Shown: positions 20,604 to 32,962 of the stretch, piece after piece | Numbering within the stretch: the stretch's first letter is position 1 | How the letters are laid out: each line of letters begins with the position of its first letter | From: Turbatrix aceti | Lineage: Eukaryota > Nematoda > Chromadorea > Rhabditida > Panagrolaimidae | DNA: 64,000 nucleotides | Direction: 5' to 3' | Assembly (NCBI GenBank): GCA_963969345.1 | Contig: OZ017768.1 | Location: 5,170,718-5,234,717, forward strand | Position numbers and translations under genes: made by a program | Notes under the pieces: generated by a model | Databases searched by the model: none | Seen by the model: the letters and a program-made list of their open reading frames with translations, nothing else | What the model was told of the DNA's origin: nothing

Positions 20604-23600
20604 TCAATGAGAAACACTCGACTTGTACAGACTGGCAATGATGTTGTCCTGCATCGTCTCCAAAAATCGGGAAATGTTTTGACAGTTTTTGATCCCTCCT
20701 TGACAATTGACAGAGACGGAGAAGAATGATCTGAGCTTTCCGAGAGCAGCGACGGTGCCTTCGCCCCAGATGGTGATGCTGCGGCGATTGTCGAACCTTC
20801 GCTTGTTGTTGGCCTTGTCTTTGAAACTCTGTCTTCTGAGAAAAACAGGTTGCGTACGGATGGCGATGTTTGTGCATTCCGTGATCGCCTTCAGCCGGTC
20901 GATGCATTGCTCGAAGCAGGCAACGTACTCCAGGGGGACGTTGATGACGAAGGGCTTGCCTCGCTGGATCGTGGACGGCAGCGGGGATTCCCAGGCGTAA
21001 TGGCGGAGATTGAACGCGATCGCTGTGTACGTGTTAATCGCGGCCGAATGAAGCGTTGAGATGCGATCAGCGTCGAAACTGGCTTCCGGATATCCGTCGA
21101 AGACGAGGTCGCCAAAGTAGAGGTAATCCAGGCACCGAAATTCGCGCATTGACAGAGTCTCGAAAAAGAATAGAACGATTCGCCCGAGGTTCGGCCACTC
21201 GACGGGTTCGTACGTCTGATTCGATTTCGTCTGAAAAAAAATATTGTAATTCAATAACAGAAGATTCTCTCCGCTCCAAACTCACCAGTTCGATGCACGG
21301 AACAAAGCCACTGGGTCGAGGGTAATTGCCCAGGCAGAACTGCAGGATCACCGTGATCAGTGTTGACCGTGGGACGCTGAAGTGGTAGCCATTGTAACGC
21401 CAACGACAGAGAATGTAGATGAGTTTCAGCAACCCCGGGTACCGTTTCATGTAAGGAGTGATTTTCGGGAATTTCTCATTCAATGAAGCTTCAAAGTTTC
21501 GAACAGCCTCCGCATTCAGTCGCAGGGACAAATTCATGTGTCGCAGGTAGATATTGTTGACAGGATCCAAAACGAGGTTTTCTGGATGGTCACGGCGAAC
21601 AGCATCCAGGGCTTCCCAGGCGATCCATGGAAAAGACAGGAAGCGTTTGCGGTCTAAAAAATTTTCGAATTGCATTTTTGGTCAAAACAAAAAAAAACAT
21701 TCACTAATTATGTGTCAGGTGACATTTTACCATTGTCCTTCCATTTTTTGGGAATATTCCGTAAAAATGATAAAAAAAAAAGCTACAACGTGCCAAAAAT
21801 GGCAAAAAAAAGTGATTTTAGATGATCGTAACTCCCAGATGATGGTTCAGAAAGGTAAATATACGGTAAAAACTTTTTTTTGCAGAATTTTATATAAAAT
21901 TTTAAAAAAGTCCCCTGACACATTCCTTGTGAGTTCAGGTAAAAAAAAACATACCATTCTGGTAGGCAATTCGATAACATTCCACAGCACGTTGCTTTGC
22001 GTTGAAGCCAATGTGCTCGACGACATGGTGGATGATTCCTTTCGAGTCGAAATCTGATGGAAACGGGACGCCGCACGCTAAGTAGAACTTGGAGCGGTAG
22101 TGGGCAAAAATGTCGATCACTGCACGCTGCACGTTACTTGCCGTGCAGAAGAGAGAATTGTCGTGTTCACGGGTACCGAAGGGATTTCTGAGTTCCAGGA
22201 AGCACTGACTGAACAGCTCGCCTTCGTTTTGGATGCCGTAAAAGAGCATTATTTTCTGAAAAAAAAAACCACGAACAATAAAAAGAAAAAACCATCGGGC
22301 TAAACAAACCTCAATTTCGCGACAGTACGAGTCGTACATGTCGCTTGCATCTTGAGAAACTCTGGCATCCGGATTTTTGAATCTGCGATCGTTGACGATG
22401 AAACTGTCACAGACGACGTCTTCCGGCAGATCGACGATGGCTTTGATCGCGTCGTAGTACGACTGAGTTTTTCGATGAATCTGGCCCAGAAGTCGGTTGC
22501 TTTTGTACGACATGACATGATCACGACCCAAAAAGTCCGCAGCATGGTGAATTCGTTCAGGGGGATCCACACCGTTCCACTCGCTGGTCAAATCCTCGGT
22601 TTTGATCCCGGTTTTCGCGTAATCGACAGCGGTGACTTGCTTTTTGGAAATATTGAGGCAAACTTTGCTGTTGATACCGTAGAGATCCGAATTTCCCAGG
22701 TGACAGATTGACACGCTTCCGATCACGTCTTGGACCATGTAATTCACGAAGAACTGCTTGCTCTTATCGAGGAGGCTGTCGATGCTCACGTTTTCCGGTG
22801 GTTCTTTTTCAGGAGTGTAGTCGAACGCTGGTTCATTTTGGCACAACAGTAGTTCAGGATCGAAGATCACGGAATATTCGTCGCCATCCAGGTCGCTGCC
22901 GGCCATTTCGTTGGGATGAGGACGGGGTCCGTTAGCCGGGAAAACGATGACGTCGCGGTAACATCGAAGCGCAGGATGGTCGACGGCTTCGAAGCGTCGT
23001 AGGTCACCGGCATTGCACACTGGATTCTTCGTCACCATGATGGGCCCGGTGATGACTTTGGTAAAGGCATTGGCCCTGCTGTCGTTTACGTCTTCGGTGA
23101 TGCAGACAAAGACCTGGCCGTACTGGAGCAAACCGGTGCAGTCGACGATGCCAAAGCAATTTCGGCCGAGGTCAGGCGGAATCGCGATCTGCTTTTTGTC
23201 GTTCAGTAACACTGCAAAACAATTTTTAAGGTCAAATCACGAATTGAACAAAGCGTATGCGAAACAAGTGAAAAAAAATGCGTCAAATAAAACTCACTCA
23301 ACTGATGTTTCGCTTTCGCCTTGACCATTGATCGGAAAAACGGCTCGTCGATGAGCGTCGGGTAGGAAATCAGTTTGTCATAAACAACGTAGTTCGGCAG
23401 ATCCCTCAGAGCAGCGCGAAACGAGCCCAGATCGATCAAGGTTTTCTGGATCTTTCGAATGTGTTGATCGACGAGTTCAAGAATGCGATTACGAATTCGA
23501 AGACGACAGACATTTCCCTGCATCAAAGAGACCTGACAGAAGACGTTGATCAGCGGTTTGTTCAGACAAACTGACGACGGTCCAGAGTGCTTGACAGCGT

Positions 23601-26049
23601 GGAAACTCTCGCCTGTGCCGGAGAATTTCGATTGAGAGTCGCGGAAGATCAAATCGCATCCAATTTGCGGGTTTTCGACGTACGATCGTTCTACGGCAAA
23701 TTTATTCAATTTGTCGAGAAGAGGGTCGACTGCCAGAATGCCTTTGTAGCCCCGGAAACGAAATTGAACGACACTTGGAACAATATCCAAACGAAGCTCT
23801 TTCTGGAGCTGCTGCGCGAATTTGAGGCTCATTAATCCACATCCGTCGGAGAAGCAGTAGATCTTGGTCGGATCGTTCGGGCAGTGTCCCTCGAAATCGT
23901 GGATCTGAACAAAATGTTTCGGAGAGACCAAAGACTGCATGCGCTGCAAAAAGTCTACGTAGAGAAAAAAAAACAACATAAACAAATAAAAAAAACGTAC
24001 ACGTGACTGCGTAAAAAGTTGCGCGAAGCGAGCCATGATTTTGGCGACGCCTTCTGGCTTGAATTCGCCTACCCGTTTGAAAATCTCGATGATTTCGCGG
24101 GGTTCATCTGTCTGCAGGAAGTACGCTCCGTACTCGCGCAGCTGAGAGTTCGAGTAGCCCATGTAGTGGTATCGCCGACCACCAACATAAATACCATGGT
24201 TGAAAAACCACCTGGCGGTGTCCTCAACGATCACGTTCGATAGACTGAAGTTGTGAATGGTACGGTAATCGTCGTCTTTGAAGACGATTCTGAGCAGCCG
24301 CTTCTCGATTCCGGGGATTTCGTAAACCATTGGGAACCCCATCATTTCTTCAGGTGGATAATAAATCACTCTGGTTGGTGTTATGACAGCCTAAAAAGTC
24401 AACAACCAGTATTCGCTTCAGTACATTCACCGGTCATCTTACCTTGGCAATTTTGACGTAGTCGCTATCGATCCTGGATGGCACGTCGAACTTGTGAGCT
24501 TCAGCGATGCTACTGATACCATTCGTCGAGAGCAGCATCAGAAACATGTTTTTGAAAAACATGGAAACCCAATCCGGTGAACGGGTTTGGATGCCGTACT
24601 GTATATCCTGCGCCTGTTGAGCAAGAAATAAGCATGCATGGTTCCCGAGCGACTTGATGCAGTCCACCAGGTAAGAACTCTCCGGAGTAAGACCCGTGAA
24701 CTGGACGTAAAGTTCATTCAAACGCAGAGCGTTGTAGCCCTGTTTGCCGAATGAGATGGACGTGTTGATGAGGCTGTCAATCTGGTGGACCATGTTGAGG
24801 AACTTATCCGCCTGAAATTAAATCAATTAGACAAATCTCAGACAAATGGAAAGAAAAAAATACCGTCATCATCAACGAAAGAGTCATACAACTGTTTCTT
24901 CTCACACTTTCGGTTATGTCAGGAAAACTGAACGCTGTTGACCATTCGACGACGCGTTCCGGTTTTCGACGACTCCCGTTTTCGATGGCACCGATGAAAA
25001 TGGAGGGTGGATATCGGTAATCGATATACGCCATTATCGTATACATACCACTAAGTTGACTGTCTGGCAGGATAAAAAAACGAATGTGGCTGATGGAATC
25101 ATAGCCAATGTTTATGATGATTTCGTTATACTCGCGACGCAATCCGTATGGTCGTCGTGCACGGTTACGAGTTGCAGCGTCCACCTTCCGTAATCCCATC
25201 CGAATGCCATCGTCGGCGTCCTTCATCGGGATCCGCAACACGAATTTGCCTTCCGTGTGCAACGCATCAAAGCGAAAGCAATTTCGACGCAGGCCCGAGA
25301 AGATGTGCTCAAAAGTAGGCTTGTCGGTTACGGGAAATTCCGTGCATTCCCGGCAGTCAACAGCTTTTGCGAGAAACGTAAAACGAAACGTGTCGTTGCT
25401 TCGGACGCCAAATGCCAGGGAGTTGACGATTATGTCTTCCTCGGAACATCTGGAAAATAAGATTCAACATAAAAAAAAAGACGAAAAATAAAACATACTG
25501 TATGGATCGAAATGAGTCGTGGACCCATTGCCGGGCATCAATGCTGAATGCCACACGGAGGTTGCAGAACTCCTTCAGCAGATCCACGAGCAGATCGAAA
25601 TTCGCGGAATTGTCATCGAGCGGGAGAATCTGGAGTTCCTGAGGGTCTCGGGAGAATATAAATTGAAACTCCGGAAAGCATTCCTCGAGCAGCTGAAAAC
25701 TCCATGCCTGTTATCAAGGCGGAAACCAAATTCAAGCAAACCTGTAGGTTAGGTAGAGCCTTGTCAAACGTGATGACGATAGGCGCTGACTGCACCAGTG
25801 TCATTGCGTCGTAAAGTCCTGGTGACTTCGGAATGCGTGATTGGGAAGGATAGTTCGTAGTGAGAGCCAAGGTTAAGCGCGGTGATGTTGCCTAACGCAA
25901 AACACGATATTACACAATACACAATAAACAAGCTTTCAAATAAATTGATTGCGAAGCCACGGAAAACAAAAATGAGTACAAAAACATAGCAAAAAAAAAA
26001 AAAAGTAAACTTTTACGACAAAATTAGCATTTTTTTCAAATCCCAGCAT
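20604..26049 (-). CDS. Cellular RNA-dependent RNA polymerase (QDE-1/EGO-1/RDR family)
   Basis: Predicted to make small interfering RNA or double-stranded RNA from RNA templates in an RNA-silencing pathway. Exons: 25742-25891, 25499-25692, 24864-25449, 24443-24811, 24001-24390, 23298-23943, 22310-23211, 21955-22255, 21286-21653 and 20604-21230, all joining in phase. A tentative first exon 26017-26049 (MLGFEKNANFV) gives about 1521 residues, within the family range. Family motifs: NSQLREYGAYFLQ, KIMARFAQLFTQSR, FSDGCGLMSLKFA, FRFRGYKGILAVD, GLLQYGQVFV, ITGPIMVTKNP, and the catalytic GSDLDGDEY with DLDGD at 22880-22894 (about residues 896-900). All three catalytic Asp are present, so it looks active. 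A MITE-like element lies in the 21654-21954 intron. The first exon is the weakest part. Confidence 0.9.
21708..21926. mobile_element. Short inverted-repeat element in an RdRP intron
   Basis: ATGTGTCAGGTGAC at about 21710 faces GTCCCCTGACACATT at about 21910. These are inverted copies with one or two mismatches, enclosing about 190 AT-rich bases without coding capacity. It nearly fills the 301-base intron. Confidence 0.55.
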
Positions 26050-26258
26050 CGTTCACATGAAAAATCACGCAAAAAACATCAAAACCCGATGCTTGTAACA
26101 AAACAAGCACAGAAGGAACCTATCATGGCGTCATACATAAAAACTTGATAAGAGACGACAAGCACAGTCACGCAAAAGGACAAGAAATTATCACAATGAG
26201 TTGTCCCGTCTGTCGCATAGTTAACAGGTTGTAGCAATCCACGCCAACAATCAACAAC
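26050..26258. promoter_or_regulatory. Head-to-head 5' region of RdRP (-) and CD36-like receptor (+)
   Basis: About 210 bases separate the proposed start codons. It presumably carries both promoters. No recognised promoter motif was seen. Confidence 0.35.
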
Positions 26259-28467
26259 ATGGTCAAGCACAAAACTCTTGGAAGCAGTGTGCTTCTAGCC
26301 ATCGTTGGCGCCGCTTTGATCGTCGTCGGCTTAGTATTTCAGTTCGCAGTCTATCCTTCTATTCACAAAACCAACGTCCGGAAGGTTAGCGTTAGCCCGG
26401 TCATATCAAGCCACTTATCAAGTATTTTTACAGGCATCAATTGTTAACAACGGAAATATTCTCACGCAAGATTGGATACAAAATCGCTACAATTTTCAGG
26501 TCGAATATTACCTGTTTAATTATACCAACGGCCTGGAAGTTGTTCAGGGAGGCTTTAGGCCGGACGCCTATCAAGTTGGGCCTTATACATACACGTAAGT
26601 ATAGCAACCAATTAAAACGAGCTTTGTAAAAAAATACTGGAAGCGTACAAAGTGTTTTATCCATTTATAAAAAAATGTCAAACATGTCGATATCAAAATC
26701 ACGCAGAGCAGAGACAGAATAAATCGCGAACAAATTTTTTTTTCAGTCAAAAAAGACAAATCCAATACAATCAAGCCTCATACACGAATGATTCCACCAT
26801 ATTTGACTACGGTACAAAAAGCATATTTGAATTTGCCCCCGACAAATCCTGCCTAGGATGCAGTCCTCGAAAAAACAAAATACGCATTCCTGATCCGGTT
26901 TTCTTCGGTTTTTGGGACGCGTTTTTTATCTCAGAAAATTTCTACATCTGGCCCCAGGTCCTGGATATCATTGGCATCCCACTCTACGGATATAATGCGA
27001 CACCCTTTATCACGGTGGTGGGTGTGCCAAATTGGCATTGCCAATGTCGTATTAAAAAACAGTGACCTTTCAGACAATCGAAGACCTAATAATGAACACA
27101 TACGAATCACCGTTTGAAAAAATGCTGCGCTCGTTCAGAGACATGATTTCAGACAAAAGCGTTTTGGAGGTGTTTGACATGCTTCTGCAAAATGTGGAAC
27201 GGCCTAGACTCAATGTGAGTGGTCAAAGACGAAAAATATAATGACACATAATTTCAGATGGCGAACAACACACTGACTGATTCACTCTACTTAAAAATAA
27301 AAACGGGTGCAGATCAGGCAGGGGACATTGGCCAAATTGTGGGATTACAAAAAGATAATCAAGAGTACTCAAGCTTGCCTGAGAAATGGTGGAATGGTTA
27401 TAACACAACATCATGCAACGGGAAAAGTGTTCTCGACTTTAAGGGCACGAGTATGTTTAATATTAATTGTAAATATTTAGAAAAAAAATTTCAGACGGAG
27501 AATTATTCGGTCCAGCAGTGAAAAATTCTGACACACTGTACGCGTACTTCGGAGAGCTCTGCCGCTTCGTTCCACTGACTTATACAGGTAAAACAAAAGT
27601 TGGCAAATTGGATACCCTTCGCTTCGGCATCGCGGAAACAGCGTTCGACTACTCGGCCGATGACAACTGTGGATACTGCCAGGTAGTCGCCCGACCCCTT
27701 TTAAATCATAGTGCGTACGCTGACTGCCTGCCAAACGGCGTACTAAACGTCACCGGATGCAAGGGAAAGCCACTCGGGGCATGGACCCTCATGTCGAATC
27801 CGCACTTCCTTTACGGCGATCCTGGACTCCTGGAAACAATGCCTAGACTTCGAGCAGACCCCAAAGAGCATAGAAGTGTCCTAGACATCGAACCACAAAC
27901 TGGAAGAGTCCTGGCGTCACAGCGAAAGCTACAGTTCAATTTCTTGGCGGGACACTATCCAACTAGCTTCTTCGAGGCAATTTATGATGGAGTCTATCCT
28001 CTGGCCTGGTATAACGAGACAATGACCGCGACAACAGCTACACTGGAAGATATACAGAAAATAGTGGAAAAACCAGTGAACACAGTAAAGATAGTGTGCC
28101 TGACAGTAGGAGTTGGGCTTGGGGTCATACTGCTCATTATATCAGGCATCGTATTCGGATACGGTGTGTGGAAAAATTCGGTAGGTTTTTTATTTGCTAT
28201 AAAAAATCGATCGATCGATCGATCGTTACTGGCTTTTTCGCTTTGCCAGGCGCAGAGAAAACAAAAAAAACTTTAGAAACGAAAAATATTGAAAAAATTT
28301 CGTTCGAAGACAAATTATTTCGAAATAATTCAAACCCATTTCAGAAAATCAATAAAACAACCCCAATTCCAAAGCGAACAGCAACAAACGCCTCAGCAAA
28401 TGCGCCTATGCCGCCAGATCTACTAGGCAGTGCGCTCACAAGAAGGAACCGCCCCCAGGCTACTTGA
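26259..28467 (+). CDS. CD36/SCARB class B scavenger receptor
   Basis: Membrane receptor of the CD36/LIMP-2/SR-BI family, which binds lipoproteins, lipids or other polyanionic ligands. Seven exons: 26259-26384, 26434-26594, 26747-27017, 27074-27214, 27258-27450, 27495-28180, 28345-28467, giving 566 residues (family about 470-590). Two membrane segments flank a large ectodomain: residues 11-32 (VLLAIVGAALIVVGLVFQFA) and a C-terminal one (TVGVGLGVILLIISGIVFGY). Family landmarks: VGPYTYT, FGFWDAFFISE, PFITV followed by EDL, the Cys-rich CGYCQV, a CLPNGVLNVTGC segment, FLAGHYPTSF, and YPLAWYNETM. Several N-glycosylation sequons (NDST, NNT, NHS, NVT, NET) are present. The last short exon codes for the cytoplasmic tail. 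A GATC microsatellite (28207-28225) lies in the last intron. Confidence 0.9.
28207..28225. repeat. (GATC)n microsatellite
   Basis: Just over four tandem copies of ATCG/GATC in the last intron of the CD36-like gene. Confidence 0.8.
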
Positions 28468-29328
28468 TCAGTATCAAAAAAAATATGATAAAAATGCTGT
28501 TTCCCCTTTTTCACTCCAAATGTTGAAAAAAAATTCACAGAAAACCACAAAAAACGAAATAAACACAAAAAAAATAAAATTAACTGCAGAATAAAACACG
28601 CCTAAAAATAGAAATCAACCGGATGGGACGGTCATTTTTTGTCCTGCGCCACAAGTTAGGCGAACCTGTCAGAACCTTGCCTGCGCACGCGGCTGGCTTT
28701 CAGCACGAGAAATGCTGACCATGACGGACGTACACTCAGATTTATGCAAAGGGATGTCTCGTTTGTTTCTCTCATGGATCGCTTTTTTTTGAATTTGGCG
28801 TATTTTTAGCGTTCTTTTTTTGTTGTGCTCAATGTTTGTACAATGCTGCGGGCGAGCTGTTTTTTTACTAATGTTGTAAACTCCCATTTATAATGTGGCT
28901 TTTGTTTTGCGAGTGGGATCTAAACTGCAAAAGTGCACGCAAAAGTTTAGTTTTCTTTGAGTATTGACTGTGCTTTTTTTGATGTTTCGTCTCTGGCTCA
29001 TGCACTTTTACTTTCTACCCGTTATGACAGATGTTTGAAAACAACTTTGGCGTGTATTTAGTTCATCTGTTGTTTTGCATGAGAATGCCACATTTTTCGC
29101 CTCTTTCAAGCGCGTTTTTGTTCGCTTTTACGATGACAAACTTTTTTCAGGCATTCCGACTCGATTCTTGTGGTAACTCCTCCTAACACGGCTTTTTCTT
29201 CCACGGTAGGACCGTTGTCAACAACAACTACTGTCGCGTCTCGTTCATTCGACCAACCACCATTTTGGAAGGTGTTTGTGTGTGTGACGACAAATCTTAG
29301 ACCCAAAGGGTGTGACAAAACCCCTGAA
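28468..29328. other. Intergenic region and 5' UTR of PUF60
   Basis: No gene is visible. A splice acceptor (ACTTTTTTCAG) at about 29147 suggests the PUF60 5' UTR is spliced. The reading frame upstream of the first ATG is open back to about 29150 but has no ATG. Confidence 0.45.
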
Positions 29329-32300
29329 ATGAGTATGGAAGTTGACAGAACTTCTCCTATTGCAGAAGAAACGCCCTCTACAGCGTCGGCGACCAATGGA
29401 GAGCTTCTTCTGGCGCAACCGTCTTCCGAGCAGAAAAAGGCGACTGAAGGACACGGACATACGCCTCCTTCATCGCCACCGCCCAGTCCAGATGCCCAGG
29501 AGGCTGAGCAGCTTCCAGTGAAGGAAAATGGAAACGGCGACGGCGGCAGTGAGGGCGAGCCAGCGACGACGACCACCAAGCCTCCACCGGACCACGACGT
29601 CGACGAAAACACGCAGCCTACGACGAGCAATGGCGTCACACCTGTTCAGCAGCCTCTTCAGCCTGTCGTGCGTGGCACGCAGATGCCGATCCTCCAGCAG
29701 CACGGAAAGGTGAGTCCCCGGGAAATTTGAGAACCATTTCACGTTTTTGCATTGGTTTACAGGTTTTTGTGGGGCCGGGAGCAAGGAAAGAAGCCCAGGT
29801 ACTCGGTTTAGGTTTGTCCTCCCTCCACCGAAGCGAACGGGCTGATCTCGACCGGGCCAAGCGCTTTGCCATGGAGCAGTCTATCAAGTACGTCATGCAG
29901 AAGCAGCAGACTGCTCATCAGGAAAACGTATGTTTTTTGCCTTATTTTTTTGCAGTTTTTATGTTTTTTTTATATTTTTTTTAGCAACAAAAGGTAGCCA
30001 TGTACGCTCAGGCACTTTCACTCATGGCACGGGTGTACATCGGATCTATTTCCTTCGAGCTCCGCGAAGACAAGATCCGCGAACTTTTTGCCGAATTCGG
30101 TCCCATAAAATCAGTCAACATGAGTTTCGACGCGTCCACCGGGCACCACAAAGGATACGCGTTTCTGGAATACGAGGTCCCGGAAGCCGCTCTCCTGGCG
30201 CAAGACGGCATGAATGGTTACCTGATCTGTGGCAGGAATCTCAAAGTTGAACGCGGTCGAGTACAGCTGCAACTTGGTCGCCCACAAAGCGTTCCCCAGG
30301 CTCAGCCAATCATCGACATGATCATGACCGAAGCGCGTAAGTACCACCGTGTTTACGTCGCCAATATCCACGAAATTGTGGGCGAAAACGAATTGCGCAC
30401 CGTCTTTTCCAGTTTTGGTAATATCCTGAAATGTCAGTTGGCGAAGAATGCCAGTGGTCGACACAGGTGAGTTCACTTTTTTTCATTTTGTGCAGATTGA
30501 CGTTATAAAATTTCAGGGGATTTGGATACATCGAATTCGACTCGGCAAAAGCGGCTTCCGAGGCGATCAGTGGCATGAACATCTTCGATCTCGGTGGAAA
30601 GTACATGCGAATCGGCAAATGCATTACTCCGCCCGACGCTCTTTCATACATTGTCCCAAATTCGACATCACAGCTACCGACAGCCGCTGCCATGGCTGCC
30701 GCGGCGATTACAGCCCGGATTCAGGCCCAAGAAGCTGCTGGGGTGAGTTTTTCGGATCCATGTGAAGATGTCCGGGGCGTAGGCGGGGGCAGAGATGTCT
30801 TGTAATGCCAGCCGCTTTTCAGACTGATTCGTGATGATGTGAAGTGATTTCGAACGGTTATACTGGCTATTTCGTTGTCTATTTGTAAGTCATAAACGGT
30901 CTCAAAAGCGGCTGGCTGGGGGGCAAGGAGGATTGGTTTATTGTGGTTTTGGGGCGTAATTTGCTCTTTTTTGAGCATCTCAGAAGTTATGACCAAAAAA
31001 ACGATCAACGCGAACATTTCAGACATCCGGCATGCCAAATGCGCCGTCTTTTTCACCTGACAGATCACGCAAGCGTCCACGAAAGAAGTCAAAATCTCCA
31101 CCCAAACAGATCGCTGCTGCTCCGGTTGTTCCGTCTCCGCCGGTATCGGCGGAAGCTTCTCCACAAATCAACGGAAAATCAACCCGTTTCGGCGAGCAGC
31201 TGTCAATTGCCCCACCGACGATCGTGGATCCTCTCGCGAAATTGGTCGCCAGTCCTGATGACATCGAAATTAGCGCGCCGAAGAAGGCTGCGGCTCCTGC
31301 GAAACACAGGCCGTCATTTGCCCCGCTGGCAACGGTGGAGGTGAAAGAAGAACCCAAGCAGAAGACGAAGAAGTCGAAGGACATTCTTTCGAGGATCAAG
31401 CTCCAGCCGGCCTTCAAACCCGGCGAGAAAGCCACATTCGCGCCGATCGGTGGCGTGCTAGGAAACGGGGCCGATGGCGTTTTTGATGAAGGTTGGTTTT
31501 AGTTGGGGACAAATTCAAAATTTATTGTTTTTGAACAAAATTTTATAAATTACGTTGTTCGCGCTCGTTTGACCAAAATGGTAAAAAGAGAATGTTTTAT
31601 GTTCGTTTGCGAACTTGAACAAATTTTTCGAAACGTTCATGTTCGTTCATGAACAAAAAATTGAATGTTCACCTCATCCCTGGTTTTAGTCATGTTTTTT
31701 TTCAAAACTAATGATATCATTTATAGACGGCCCTGTACTAGCCATCGCTGGCGGCCAAAACTCCAAGTCGAACAACTCAAACGCCCTCGCGGTGATTACG
31801 GATTCGAAACAAGTCGCTCTCACCGAACAAGGCAGCGGTCAGGCCGGTGGAAGGGGTTTATCGGCGTCAGGTGTTCCAATGAAGAAGCGCAAGAAGGCGC
31901 CAACGTCCGTCAAGGCCAAGGGCCCCCAGCTGAACACCGTCCAAGCCCTGGAAGCCGCCTCAAAAGCCGGCGCCATCTCAGACCTCATCCATCACACCGG
32001 CGAGGAAGACGAGGAACAGCCTCTTGCCGCGATGGAGATCAACCAAATTCGGGGCAATGACGCCCGGCACCTGCTCATGAGAAAATTGATGCGCGACGAA
32101 CACACGAGGGTCATTCTGCTCAAGAAAATGGTGTTGCCCGAGGAAGTCGACGAGTTTCTTCAGGACGAAGTGAGGGATGAATGCGCGAAGCATGGAAGCG
32201 TCTCTAGTGTAAGTTTTTGAATTTGGAAGGCAGGAAATAATTTAAAAAAAAAATATATTTTAGGTGACAATTGTGCAGGTCCGAGGCGAGATTCGCATCT

Positions 32301-32434
32301 TTGTCGCCTACGATAAAATGGACGATGCCAAGAAGGCGCGGGAAGTCTTCGACAAGAGGTTCTTCAACGGTCGGCAAATTGAGGCCACATTCTACGATGA
32401 GGAGCTGCTGGCACACCAGGATTACCTCGGCTAA
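29329..32434 (+). CDS. PUF60: Poly(U)-binding splicing factor PUF60 / Half pint
   Basis: Nuclear RNA-binding protein that helps U2AF recognise pyrimidine tracts at 3' splice sites and affects alternative splicing. Seven exons: 29329-29709, 29763-29927, 29985-30466, 30517-30742, 31023-31491, 31727-32208, 32264-32434, giving 791 residues (human 559; the extra length is in the N-terminus and the linker). It has an acidic low-complexity N-terminus, then LDRAKRFAMEQSIKYVM, typical of PUF60. RRM1 has RVYIGSISFEL and GYAFLEYE; RRM2 has RVYVANIHEIV and GFGYIEFD. A long basic linker contains SRKRPRKKSKSP, a likely nuclear signal. The C-terminal UHM domain runs from VLPEEVDEFLQDEVRDECAK to IRIFVAYD and FFNGRQIEATFYDEELL. 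Start MSMEVDRTS was chosen as the first ATG in frame. Confidence 0.93.
31535..31690 (+). repeat. GTTCGCGAAC-family fragment in PUF60 intron 5
   Basis: Contains GTTCGTTTGCGAACTTGAAC and GTTCATGTTCGTTCATGAAC, and ends GAATGTTCACCTCATCCCT, an eroded right terminus. The left end is missing. Confidence 0.6.
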
Positions 32435-32962
32435 GATATCCACTTTGTAGATCTTTGCGCGTTGCAGATTTATAAAAAATTGATCTTTCTGCTGTTTATA
32501 AACCGTAAACGAAATAAAAAAAAGTAATCAGCCAATGGAAAGAAAGTGGGAAATAATTTTAAAAAAATTTAAAAAAAATTTAAAAAGAAAATTAAAAAAA
32601 AAAATTAAAATTTTTTTTAATTTCAATTTTAAAAAATAAAAAAAGTTAATTCATAAAATTTTCAAGTATGAATTTTATAAAATGGAAAATTGGAACAATA
32701 AAAAAAATTGAAATTTTTTTTAATTTAAAAAAAATGTACCAGTTTTCAATTTTTTTATAACTTTCTAATAAAAAAAATATTTTGTTCGATTATAATTTTT
32801 TGTTAAAACAGAAAATATTTTTGTGAAGAAATAATTTTGGCCATTGGAACAAAAAATTATGAGAAACCCAACTTTTTTTTGTTTGCACGCAGCCTGCGAA
32901 AAGAGCGCAATGTGTAGCCAAATATTTTTTTGGCATCATTCCGGCTCCGCTGCAATTTGAAG
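32435..32962. other. AT-rich intergenic stretch
   Basis: Long runs of A and T, with repeated AAAATTTAAAA-type blocks at 32555-32780. No gene is visible. AAATAAAAAAAAG near 32510 may be the PUF60 polyadenylation signal. Confidence 0.6.

Noticed and set aside
26079..26270. 63-codon minus frame between RdRP and the CD36-like gene
   Set aside because: It has no splice link to the RdRP exons and overlaps the CD36-like start; likely chance.
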